Below, one piece after another: positions 7,789-13,762 of a stretch of 19,040 nt of DNA (position 1 is its first letter; every line of letters starts with the position of its first letter). The position numbers and the translations under genes are program-made. The notes beneath the pieces were generated by a model. It ran no database searches. It saw nothing but the letters and a program-made list of their open reading frames with translations, and had not been told where the DNA came from. The DNA is taken from assembly GCA_024691145.1 (NCBI GenBank), contig JAILNW010000190.1, forward strand, positions 1 through 19,040, given 5' to 3'. Source of the stretch: Lachnospiraceae bacterium. Lineage in GTDB: Bacteria; Bacillota; Clostridia; Lachnospirales; Lachnospiraceae.

Positions 7789-7962
7789 ATGAGTAAAGAA
7801 GAACTTGTTGGGGCTATAGCTCAGAAAACACAATTAACAAATGAAGATGCAGAGTCGGCTTTAAAGGCATTTCTTGAGGTTGTTACTGATGAATTAAAGA
7901 ATGAGGATTCGGAATGTATAAAGGATTTTGCATCATTTGATGTTGAAGACAGAAAACAGTAA
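7789..7962 (+). CDS. Shortened HU-like protein lacking the DNA-binding arms
   Basis: This is a 57-residue gene beginning MSKEELVGAIAQKTQLTNED, a clear match to the first two helices of HU/IHF proteins. It then reads IKDFASFDVEDRKQ and stops, where normal HU (about 90 residues) has a GFGTFEVRERAAR-type strand followed by the two DNA-binding beta arms and the last helix. The arm region is absent, not frameshifted: only 15 nt separate the stop codon from the next start. GGAGG (7778-7782) sits 6 nt before the ATG, so translation looks intact. The gene sits 26 nt after spoVT, probably in the same transcript. It could be a decaying HU gene, or a small dimerisation partner without DNA-binding arms. 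No function is assigned. Confidence 0.75.
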   Translation: MSKEELVGAIAQKTQLTNEDAESALKAFLEVVTDELKNEDSECIKDFASFDVEDRKQ

Positions 7963-7977
7963 GGTAAGGTGATAAAA

Positions 7978-8217
7978 GTGAGATTAGACAAGTATTTAAA
8001 GGTATCAAGACTGATTAAGAGAAGAACAGTAGCAAATGAGGCATGTGATGCAGGAAGAATAAGCATTAATGGCAAAATCGCCAAGGCTTCAGCAGAGGTT
8101 AAGATTGGAGACGTAATTAACATTAAATTTGGTAACAAAGAGATGAATGTTAAGGTTCTTGCGACAGACAATGTAATCAAAAAAGAAGATGCTGATAATA
8201 TGTACGAATGTCTCTAA
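7978..8217 (+). CDS. rqcP: S4-domain RNA-binding protein RqcP (YabO, Hsp15-like)
   Basis: This is a 79-residue S4 domain protein beginning MRLDKYLKVSRLIKRRTVAN, with the typical GRISINGKIAKASAEVKIGDVI segment. In Bacillus subtilis the orthologue RqcP (YabO) binds stalled 50S subunits with peptidyl-tRNA and works with RqcH in C-terminal alanine tailing for ribosome quality control. The GTG at 7978 is preferred because AAGGTG (7966-7971) is 6 nt upstream and the product then starts exactly at the conserved MRLDKYL. A GTG at 7969 would add only three residues and has a cramped ribosome site. The gene follows the short HU-like gene by 15 nt, suggesting coupled expression. Confidence 0.9.
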   Translation: MRLDKYLKVSRLIKRRTVANEACDAGRISINGKIAKASAEVKIGDVINIKFGNKEMNVKVLATDNVIKKEDADNMYECL

Positions 8218-8219
8218 AG

Positions 8220-8247
8220 TCATAATTATAAGTTTACAGCATATATT
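8220..8247 (+). promoter_or_regulatory. Sigma-E-like promoter for yabP-yabQ
   Basis: TCATAAT (8220-8226) matches the sigma-E -35 KMATATT at six of seven positions. CATATATT (8240-8247) resembles the sigma-E -10 CATACAnT. The spacer is 13 nt. yabP and yabQ are mother-cell sigma-E genes in Bacillus subtilis, so the position fits. The -10 lies inside an 11-bp perfect inverted repeat (8240-8250 / 8254-8264, loop AAA). Confidence 0.5.
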
Positions 8248-8273
8248 ATTAAAAATAATATATGAGGTGTCGT

Positions 8274-8588
8274 ATGGAGGAACGTATTCAGTATGCAAAG
8301 AAACACGCTGATGATAAAGCTGTTAATAACCGTAATCACAAAGTAAATATGTCAGGCAGAAAGAATATTTCATTAACGGGGATTGTTGATGTAATATCAT
8401 TTGATGCCAGCGAAGTGCTGCTTGAAAGTACTTTGGGGGATATGGTGATAAAGGGTGATGAACTTCATATTACCGGTATAAACCTTGAAAAAGGGGAAAC
8501 TGATATTGAAGGACGTATTGATGGCATTATTTATAATGATCCAGCCCATAAAAAATCCGGCTCATTTTTGGGAAGAATATTTGGATGA
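8274..8588 (+). CDS. yabP: Sporulation protein YabP
   Basis: This is a 104-residue protein of the YabP/YqfC family. The core runs from HKVNMSGRKNISLTGIVDVI through LESTLGDMVIKGDELHITGI to LEKGETDIEGRIDGIIY, the beta-rich pattern typical of the family. In Bacillus it is a mother-cell product needed, with YabQ, for spore cortex formation. The start is taken as the ATG at 8274 because GAGGTG (8264-8269) precedes it; an in-frame ATG at 8262 would add four residues but has no ribosome site. It overlaps yabQ by the ATGA motif. Confidence 0.92.
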   Translation: MEERIQYAKKHADDKAVNNRNHKVNMSGRKNISLTGIVDVISFDASEVLLESTLGDMVIKGDELHITGINLEKGETDIEGRIDGIIYNDPAHKKSGSFLGRIFG

Positions 8589-8977
8589 ATGAAATCATTA
8601 ATAATGAGTGGCATGTGTTTTTAGTGTGCGTTGTGTATGGTTATCTGATTGTTTTTATATATGATTTAATAAGAATAATAAGGATAATAACTGGGAGCAA
8701 CAGGAACATAATTTTTGCTGAAGATGTTTGTTTTGGAATATTTGCAGGATTTAAAGCATTTGGCATAATACAGAATAATAACAGTGGCATACTAAGGGGC
8801 TTTATATTTTTTTCCTATGGGATAGGAATGATACTGTATATAACTATATTCAGCAAGGCACTTGTAAGTACCGCAAAGTCGGTAATAATAAGCATTAAAA
8901 GCTTTATAAACCAGCATATTAAGGCTAAGTTTAAGAGGAGAAAAGCCGATATAGAATATATGGAAAAGAATGGATAA
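8585..8977 (+). CDS. yabQ: Spore cortex biosynthesis protein YabQ
   Basis: This 130-residue membrane protein begins 4 nt before the end of yabP (ATGA overlap, translational coupling). It has hydrophobic helices at about residues 9-34, 42-62 and 68-92, and ends with a basic cytoplasmic tail (AKFKRRKADIEYMEKNG). The pattern VYGYLIVFIYDLIRI, then EDVCFGIFAGF and LRGFIFFSYGIGMILY, is typical of YabQ. In Bacillus, YabQ is a mother-cell protein at the outer forespore membrane that is required for cortex peptidoglycan. Its tight coupling to yabP supports joint sigma-E control. Confidence 0.92.
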   Translation: MNEIINNEWHVFLVCVVYGYLIVFIYDLIRIIRIITGSNRNIIFAEDVCFGIFAGFKAFGIIQNNNSGILRGFIFFSYGIGMILYITIFSKALVSTAKSVIISIKSFINQHIKAKFKRRKADIEYMEKNG

Positions 8978-8983
8978 TTACTG

Positions 8984-9012
8984 TTGATTTATTATAAATA
9001 TGATATTATAAT
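8984..9012 (+). promoter_or_regulatory. Housekeeping-type promoter for divIC
   Basis: TTGATT (8984-8989) and TATAAT (9007-9012) are separated by 17 nt. The start of transcription would be near 9019, about 60 nt before the ATG at 9081. This gives the division gene a growth-phase promoter apart from the sporulation genes upstream. Confidence 0.6.
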
Positions 9013-9080
9013 AAATATATAGAGATTTATTCGTGAAAAGGAACGTTTTGTTATTCTGGGTTTTGAATGAGGTGATATAT

Positions 9081-9416
9081 ATGATAGCCTGGACACAATT
9101 AAAAAAGATAAAGGAAGATAATAAGAAGAACAGACAGCTTAGAAAGTTCAGATTTGCAATAACTATAGTAATAGCAATTATTATATGTCTTGTAATTAAC
9201 TATCAGAGAATCAATCTGAAGAAGAAGCAGCTTGAGTATAATAACAAGATTTCAAGGTTAGACGTAAGACTGGATGAAGAAAAGGCGAGAAGTGATGAGA
9301 TAGAAGAGTTTAAAGCATATGTGCAGACTAAGCAGTTTGCGGAGGATGTTGCAAGAGAAAAACTTGGACTTGTTTATCCTGATGAGATTATATTTAAGGA
9401 GAATGAAGAGGACTGA
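9081..9416 (+). CDS. divIC: Septum formation initiator (DivIC/FtsB family)
   Basis: This is a 111-residue bitopic membrane protein. A basic cytoplasmic N-terminus (KKIKEDNKKNRQLRKFR) is followed by one membrane helix (about 26-43), a coiled coil (about 47-80) and the family's C-terminal motif FAEDVAREKLGLVYPDEIIF. DivIC/FtsB proteins join FtsL and DivIB/FtsQ in the divisome and help to activate septal peptidoglycan synthesis. The ATG at 9081 is chosen because GAGGTG (9069-9074) lies 6 nt upstream; a GTG at 9033 in the same frame has no ribosome site and would add 16 hydrophobic residues. Its place after yabQ matches Bacillus gene order. Confidence 0.92.
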   Translation: MIAWTQLKKIKEDNKKNRQLRKFRFAITIVIAIIICLVINYQRINLKKKQLEYNNKISRLDVRLDEEKARSDEIEEFKAYVQTKQFAEDVAREKLGLVYPDEIIFKENEED

Positions 9417-9442
9417 TTAGTAAATTAATTATATAGACAATT

Positions 9443-9468
9443 CAGAGTGAGTATCTCACTCTGTTTTT
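9443..9468 (+). terminator. Rho-independent terminator after divIC
   Basis: A perfect 9-bp stem CAGAGTGAG (9443-9451) / CTCACTCTG (9455-9463) with loop TAT is followed by TTTTT. It closes the spoVT-divIC block. Confidence 0.93.
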
Positions 9469-9484
9469 ATTTATTAAATAAAAA

Positions 9485-9516
9485 TGCTCCGCGAGGATCG
9501 CACTGCGGCGAGGCAC
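9485..9516. repeat. GC-rich structured island, possible dispersed repeat
   Basis: A 31-nt stretch (9486-9516) has 23 G or C bases inside AT-rich intergenic DNA. It contains nested short palindromes: CCGC (9489-9492)/GCGG paired across the element, and GCGA-GGA-TCGC inside it. It encodes nothing visible. Composition and structure suggest a REP-like dispersed repeat, but no second copy exists in the window, so this is an inference. Confidence 0.4.
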
Positions 9517-9551
9517 TAAAATATTTGTTAAACTTTTAACCGACATACATC

Positions 9552-9580
9552 TTGATTTATTATGCATGTTGTGATATGAT
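9552..9580 (+). promoter_or_regulatory. Promoter of the ATPase-oxidoreductase operon
   Basis: TTGATT (9552-9557) and TATGAT (9575-9580) have a 17-nt spacer and a TGA directly before the -10. Transcription would begin near 9587, leaving a leader of about 90 nt before the ATG at 9678. No known riboswitch is recognised in the leader. Confidence 0.55.
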
Positions 9581-9677
9581 AATGTGATAGCTGGTAATTA
9601 TATTTCTTTATAATTTGGAAGATTATGGCATTTTATCAGCGCTTTATATTAACAGAAAACTGGACGGTGAATAATTG

Positions 9678-10337
9678 ATGGGTAAGATAACAATAATAAG
9701 TGGACATTATGGATGTGGAAAGACTAATTTTGCTATTAATATGGCGATTAATTTGTCGAAGAGGGAGAAGGTTACCCTTGTGGATATGGATCTTGTTAAT
9801 CCTTATTTTCGTTCCTCTGACTACAGGAAGATTCTTGGTGAACATGATATAGATGTTATCGCACCTGTTTATGCTGGTACTAATGTGGATATTCCTTCAC
9901 TTCCTGAAGATATTTATACTATATTTGCTAAAGAAGGACATATAGTTATTGATTTGGGAGGAGATGATGCAGGTGCTACTGTACTTGGCAGATTTTTCAC
10001 TAATTTTTCAGATGCTGATTATGAGATGTTATATGTGGTTAACAAATATCGTAATCTTATTGCGGAACCAGAGGATGCAGTACAGATTCTTAGAGAGATA
10101 GAGTGTGCCACAAGACTTAAGGCAACAGCTATAGTTAATAATTCGCATTTGAAACAGTTAACAAAGCTTTCGACTATTACTGAAGCTTTTGATTATGGCA
10201 AGAGGGTTTCAGAGTTAGCTAAGCTGCCACTTTTGTATACTACAGTTCCTGAAAATTTACATGAGGAATTGTTGGCTATAGATAATATGTCTGACATATA
10301 TCCTGTTGATATATATGTTAAGACAGTCTGGGAATAG
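9678..10337 (+). CDS. P-loop ATPase, MinD/CobB-like, leading the oxidoreductase operon
   Basis: This is a 219-residue soluble SIMIBI-class NTPase. The Walker A motif is GHYGCGKT (residues 9-16), followed by NFAINMAINL. A switch-like LVDMDLVNPYFRSSD segment and a Walker B-like HIVIDLGGDDAGA follow. The classical deviant Walker A of MinD/ParA (KGGxGKT) carries an extra lysine at the second position; here that position is H10, so the protein belongs to a side group often labelled cobyrinic acid a,c-diamide synthase-like. The product is too short for true CobB/CbiA and lacks their glutaminase domain. It lies 30 nt before the ferredoxin subunit, in the same direction and without a terminator. A role in iron-sulfur loading or assembly of the oxidoreductase is plausible but not shown. 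The ATG at 9678 is preferred over the adjacent TTG. Confidence 0.85.
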   Translation: MGKITIISGHYGCGKTNFAINMAINLSKREKVTLVDMDLVNPYFRSSDYRKILGEHDIDVIAPVYAGTNVDIPSLPEDIYTIFAKEGHIVIDLGGDDAGATVLGRFFTNFSDADYEMLYVVNKYRNLIAEPEDAVQILREIECATRLKATAIVNNSHLKQLTKLSTITEAFDYGKRVSELAKLPLLYTTVPENLHEELLAIDNMSDIYPVDIYVKTVWE

Positions 10338-10367
10338 TAACTTATAATAAGATAAGGAGGAGAATTT

Positions 10368-10574
10368 ATGGCTAAAATTACAATCAATGAGACATTATGT
10401 AAAGGTTGTGGTTTGTGTGTCAGTGCTTGTCCAAAACAGATTTTGGCTTTGTCAAAAGAGAAGATGAACAGCAAGGGTTATCACCCGGCAACAATCATTG
10501 ATATGGAAAAATGTATAGGTTGTACATCCTGTGCTATTATGTGTCCGGATGTAGTTATTACAGTAGAAAGGTAG
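10368..10574 (+). CDS. 2[4Fe-4S] ferredoxin subunit (delta) of 2-oxoacid:ferredoxin oxidoreductase
   Basis: This 68-residue protein has two perfect cluster motifs: C11xxC14xxC17xxxC21P and C49xxC52xxC55xxxC59P. A short loop between them holds NSKGYHPATI, common in the delta subunits of VOR/KOR enzymes. It carries electrons from the thiamine-bound intermediate to an external ferredoxin. AAGGAGG precedes the ATG. Only 9 nt separate it from the alpha-subunit gene, so the two are surely co-transcribed. Confidence 0.93.
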   Translation: MAKITINETLCKGCGLCVSACPKQILALSKEKMNSKGYHPATIIDMEKCIGCTSCAIMCPDVVITVER

Positions 10575-10583
10575 GAAAACCAA

Positions 10584-11648
10584 ATGGCAGAGAAGGTTTT
10601 AATGAAGGGTAATGAAGCCCTTGCAGAGGCAGCTATTCAGTGTGGTTGCAGACATTATTTCGGTTATCCGATTACACCACAGACAGAGATAGCAGCATAC
10701 ATGTCTAAGAGAATGCCTAAGATAGGTGGAACATTCTTACAGGCAGAATCAGAGATAGCAGCAATTAACATGGTTCTTGGAGCATCATCAGCAGGTGTTC
10801 GTGCGATGACTTCTTCAAGTTCTCCAGGAGTTAGTTTAAAATCAGAAGGTGTTTCATATATAGCAGGTTCTGATCTCCCAGCACTTATTATTAACGTTCA
10901 GAGAGGTGGCCCGGGTCTTGGTGGTATTCAGCCTTCACAGTCTGATTACTGGCAGGCAACTAAGGCACTTGGACATGGAGATTTCCAGATGTTCGTACTT
11001 GCTCCATCTACTATTCAGGAGATGGTTGACTTTGTTAAGCTTGCTTATGAAGTAGGCGAGAAGTATCGTGTACCATCTATGATTCTTTCTGATGGTATGC
11101 TTGGACAGATGATGGAACCAGTTGAGTTCCCAGAGAAGAATGATCAGGATATTCCAGAGAAGCCATGGGCAACTAACGGACATCAGAATAAGAGAAAGAA
11201 AAATATTATTAATTCATTATATATTGAGCCTCAGGAGCTTGAAGATCTCATTAACGAGCGTTATCAGAGATACGAGCTTATTATGGAAAATGAGCAGCGT
11301 GCAGAAGAGTTCATGACAGAGGATGCAGACATTATCGTAGTTGCATTCGGTGCTTCTTCAAGAGTTTCAAGAAGTGCTGTTCATATGGCACGTGCACAGG
11401 GAATTAAGGCTGGACTTATCCGTCCTATAACTTTATGGCCATTCCCAGATAAGACTATTAAGAAATCTATGGATACAGCTTCTAAGTACCTTGTAGTTGA
11501 GATGAACAAAGGTCAGATGGTTGATGATGTACGTCTTGTTGTTGAAGGCAAGAAACCAGTTGAGTTCTTCGGACGTACTGGTGGTATCATTCCTACACCT
11601 GATGAAGTTCTTGCTCAGATTAAGAAGCTTGCAGGAAAGGAGGAGTAA
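10584..11648 (+). CDS. vorB: 2-oxoacid:ferredoxin oxidoreductase alpha subunit (VorB-like)
   Basis: This 354-residue alpha subunit has the expected order. An N-terminal pyrimidine-binding domain (KGNEALAEAAIQCGCRHYFGYPITPQTEI, then QAESEIAAINMVLGASSAGVRAMTSSSSPG) is followed by a C-terminal transketolase-type domain (ADIIVVAFGASSRVSRSAVHMA and AGLIRPITLWPFP). The enzyme oxidatively decarboxylates a 2-oxoacid to an acyl-CoA, passing electrons to ferredoxin. Four-subunit enzymes of this layout include those for branched-chain 2-oxoacids (VOR) and for 2-oxoglutarate (KOR); which substrate is used cannot be decided from sequence alone. Codon use (CTT, GTT, TTC, AAG and few ATA) differs from the flanking genes, as expected for strong expression. 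Confidence 0.93.
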   Translation: MAEKVLMKGNEALAEAAIQCGCRHYFGYPITPQTEIAAYMSKRMPKIGGTFLQAESEIAAINMVLGASSAGVRAMTSSSSPGVSLKSEGVSYIAGSDLPALIINVQRGGPGLGGIQPSQSDYWQATKALGHGDFQMFVLAPSTIQEMVDFVKLAYEVGEKYRVPSMILSDGMLGQMMEPVEFPEKNDQDIPEKPWATNGHQNKRKKNIINSLYIEPQELEDLINERYQRYELIMENEQRAEEFMTEDADIIVVAFGASSRVSRSAVHMARAQGIKAGLIRPITLWPFPDKTIKKSMDTASKYLVVEMNKGQMVDDVRLVVEGKKPVEFFGRTGGIIPTPDEVLAQIKKLAGKEE

Positions 11649-11650
11649 TC

Positions 11651-12406
11651 GTGGCAGTAGTATTTGAAAGACCAAAGGCATTATCAGATGTGCCATTTCA
11701 TTATTGTCCAGGATGTACTCATGGTATTGTACATCGTCTTGTTGCAGAAGTTTTAGACGAGTTGGGCGTTGTTGGACAGACAGTAGGTGTTGCTTCTGTT
11801 GGATGCTCAGTTTTTAGTTATAATTATTTTGATTGTGATATGGTTCAGGCACCTCATGGACGTGCGCCAGCAGTTGCTACAGGACTTAAGCGTTCACTTC
11901 CTGACAATGTAATCTTTACATATCAGGGTGATGGTGACCTTGCAGCTATTGGTATGGCTGAGACAGTTCATGCTGCTACTCGTGGTGAGAACATCACAGT
12001 TATTTTCATTAATAATGCTATCTATGGTATGACAGGTGGACAGATGGCTCCTACTTCATTACCAGGACAGGTTACTCAGACAACTCCTTATGGTAGAGAT
12101 ACTTCAGTTGCAGGTCATCCTATCAGAGTATGTGAGTTATTATCTACTCTTAGCGGAACAGCTCTTGCACAGCGTGTAACTGTTGATTCTGTAAAGAATG
12201 TTAATATAGCTAAGAAGGCTATTAAGAAAGGTTTTGAGAACCAGATTAACAAGCGTGGATATTCTATTATCGAGGTTGTTTCTACATGTCCTACTAACTG
12301 GGGATTATCTCCACAGGAGGCTATGAAGTGGCTTCAGGATAACATGCTTGAGTATTATCCTCTTGGTGTATACAAAGATGTTACTGCAGAAGGAGGTAAT
12401 AAATAA
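11651..12406 (+). CDS. 2-oxoacid:ferredoxin oxidoreductase beta subunit (TPP-binding)
   Basis: This is a 251-residue beta subunit. The thiamine diphosphate and Mg motif GDGDLAAIGMAETVHAA ends about 26 residues later in the INNAIYGMTGGQ segment. The N-terminus has FHYCPGCTHGIVHRL and SVGCSVF, which place cysteines near the cofactor site as in KorB proteins. It forms the catalytic core with the alpha subunit. The start is GTG at 11651, 2 nt after the alpha stop, with its AAGGAGG ribosome site inside the end of that gene. The stop codon shares a base with the gamma start (TAATG), which keeps subunit ratios coupled. Confidence 0.94.
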   Translation: MAVVFERPKALSDVPFHYCPGCTHGIVHRLVAEVLDELGVVGQTVGVASVGCSVFSYNYFDCDMVQAPHGRAPAVATGLKRSLPDNVIFTYQGDGDLAAIGMAETVHAATRGENITVIFINNAIYGMTGGQMAPTSLPGQVTQTTPYGRDTSVAGHPIRVCELLSTLSGTALAQRVTVDSVKNVNIAKKAIKKGFENQINKRGYSIIEVVSTCPTNWGLSPQEAMKWLQDNMLEYYPLGVYKDVTAEGGNK

Positions 12407-12942
12407 TGGCAAAGACTACTAATATATTAATGGCTGGTTTCGGTGGACAGGGTATATTGTTCGCTGGTAAAGTTACAGCATATGCAGGACTTTTTGATAA
12501 AAAGGAAATCTCTTGGTTACCTTCATATGGTCCTGAGATGCGTGGTGGTACTTGTAACTGTAGCGTTGTTGTAAGTGATGAGCCTATCGGATCTCCTCTT
12601 GTAACTGCTCCTGATTTACTTGTTGCCATGAACCGTCCTTCTCTTGAGAAGTTCGTTGATAAGGTTGTTCCAGGTGGTACAATTCTTGTAGACAGCACTA
12701 TGATTGATATCAAGGTTGAGCGTACAGATGTTAACGTTTACTATATTGATTCAACAAGAATTGCTGACGAAGAAGGCTTAAAGGGATGTGCAATCATTAT
12801 TCTTTTAGGAAAGGCTTTCAAGGAACTTGGTTTTGTTACTGCTGAGTCTGTTGACAAGGCTATTAACAAAGTTATTCCTCCTAAGAAGGCTGCTATGATT
12901 GAATTAAACCAGAAGGCTATAAAGATCGGTATGGAAGCATAA
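12406..12942 (+). CDS. 2-oxoacid:ferredoxin oxidoreductase gamma subunit
   Basis: This is a 178-residue gamma subunit. It has the family pattern LMAGFGGQGILFAGKVTAYAGL at the N-terminus, then SWLPSYGPEMRGGTCNCSVVVSD (coenzyme-A-side loop) and LVAMNRPSLEKFVDKVVPGG. The gamma domain closes over the active site and helps to bind coenzyme A. It completes the delta-alpha-beta-gamma operon. It is translationally coupled to the beta gene by a one-base overlap and is followed by a strong terminator. Confidence 0.94.
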   Translation: MAKTTNILMAGFGGQGILFAGKVTAYAGLFDKKEISWLPSYGPEMRGGTCNCSVVVSDEPIGSPLVTAPDLLVAMNRPSLEKFVDKVVPGGTILVDSTMIDIKVERTDVNVYYIDSTRIADEEGLKGCAIIILLGKAFKELGFVTAESVDKAINKVIPPKKAAMIELNQKAIKIGMEA

Positions 12943-12960
12943 GAATAAAAAAACTACTAG

Positions 12961-12998
12961 GTCATGCTGTGTTTTTATGCAGCATGACTTCTTTTTTT
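12961..12998 (+). terminator. Rho-independent terminator of the oxidoreductase operon
   Basis: A perfect 9-bp stem GTCATGCTG (12961-12969) / CAGCATGAC (12980-12988) with a 10-nt loop is followed by TTCTTTTTTT. It ends 15 nt before the next ATG. Confidence 0.93.
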
Positions 12999-13013
12999 AT
13001 GAGGGGAATAAAA

Positions 13014-13625
13014 ATGTTTAAGAAGATTTTTAAGTTTAATCTGTTAACTATATTGACTTTTTTTATATGCAGTCTTATTTGGAAGTCATCTGCATTAATT
13101 ATGGGATATTTTGGCCCTGATTTGACATCTGCGGAATTTGTATGCTTGGGATTATGCCGTATTATAACATTTTGTATTGCATTTTATTATTTGCTGGTTA
13201 TAATTAAAGGCTGTATTAAAATTATGCTTTATTCCAAATATGTTGATAAGGCAGAATTAGAAGAAGATTTTTTATCACAGGATATTAAGGAATATCTAAA
13301 GGAAAAAGTAATATTTCTTCGAAGATATTTTGCTTCTATGAATGTAGGCGTGAATGTCTGCAGATATTCTGATATAGCCTGGATTTACATTTCAGGAAAT
13401 TCAAAGAATAAACTGGGATTAGATAACCCTGATGAAGTAAAAAAGATATTCCTGATAGTTAAACTTAGTAGTGGTAAGAAATTCTATACTTGTCCAGTAA
13501 GTGAAAAGAAGCTTGATGAATATAATGAGATTGTTGAAGAAATTGTAAAGAAGAATCCGAATGTAATGGTAGGATTTACAAACGATAATATGAATCGTTA
13601 TAAGGAAATAATAAATAAAAAATAA
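13014..13625 (+). CDS. Two-helix membrane protein of unknown function
   Basis: This 203-residue protein is not recognised with confidence. The N-terminus has two hydrophobic helices (about residues 9-31 and 45-67, with IITFCIAFYYLLVIIKG). The rest is a soluble cytoplasmic domain with a strand-rich middle (DIAWIYISGN, KKIFLIVKLSSGKKFYTCPV) and an ending NPNVMVGFTNDNMNRYKEI. The layout suggests a membrane-anchored alpha/beta domain. The ATG at 13014 is used because GAGGGG (13001-13006) precedes it; the longer in-frame GTG at 12969 lies inside the upstream terminator hairpin. There is no clear promoter between that terminator and the start, so expression may depend on read-through. Confidence 0.75.
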   Translation: MFKKIFKFNLLTILTFFICSLIWKSSALIMGYFGPDLTSAEFVCLGLCRIITFCIAFYYLLVIIKGCIKIMLYSKYVDKAELEEDFLSQDIKEYLKEKVIFLRRYFASMNVGVNVCRYSDIAWIYISGNSKNKLGLDNPDEVKKIFLIVKLSSGKKFYTCPVSEKKLDEYNEIVEEIVKKNPNVMVGFTNDNMNRYKEIINKK

Positions 13626-13638
13626 TGAGTTATATACT

Positions 13639-13688
13639 TAATTAAAAATACCATGATGATTGCAAAGTCATCATGGTATTTTTAATTA
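13639..13688. terminator. Long perfect hairpin, probable bidirectional terminator
   Basis: A 21-bp perfect inverted repeat (13639-13659 with 13668-13688) has an 8-nt loop TTGCAAAG. Its outer arms supply A-runs on one side and TTTTT on the other, with a GC-containing core ACCATGATGA. It can end transcription in both directions, although both flanking genes read on the + strand. Confidence 0.85.
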
Positions 13689-13716
13689 TTTTCTAATACA
13701 ATAGAAATTTTAAATG

Positions 13717-13725
13717 TGATATAAT
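13717..13725 (+). promoter_or_regulatory. Extended -10 promoter of the tandem paralog pair
   Basis: TGATATAAT (13717-13725) is a consensus extended -10. The -35 region at 13697-13702 (TACAAT) is poor. The leader to the ATG at 13763 is about 30 nt. Confidence 0.5.
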
Positions 13726-13762
13726 CAAGATAAAGTTATAAAAGATTTGGAAGGAGTTTATT

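Noticed and set aside
9033..9080. Longer start for divIC
   Set aside because: The GTG at 9033 lacks a ribosome site, while the ATG at 9081 has GAGGTG at the right distance and gives the usual family length.
9587..9677. Possible riboswitch in the leader of the ATPase-oxidoreductase operon
   Set aside because: The leader is only about 90 nt and AT-rich, with no recognisable aptamer core and no terminator or anti-terminator pair.
12969..13013. Longer start for the two-helix membrane protein
   Set aside because: Those codons are formed by the terminator hairpin of the oxidoreductase operon; the ATG at 13014 has its own ribosome site.
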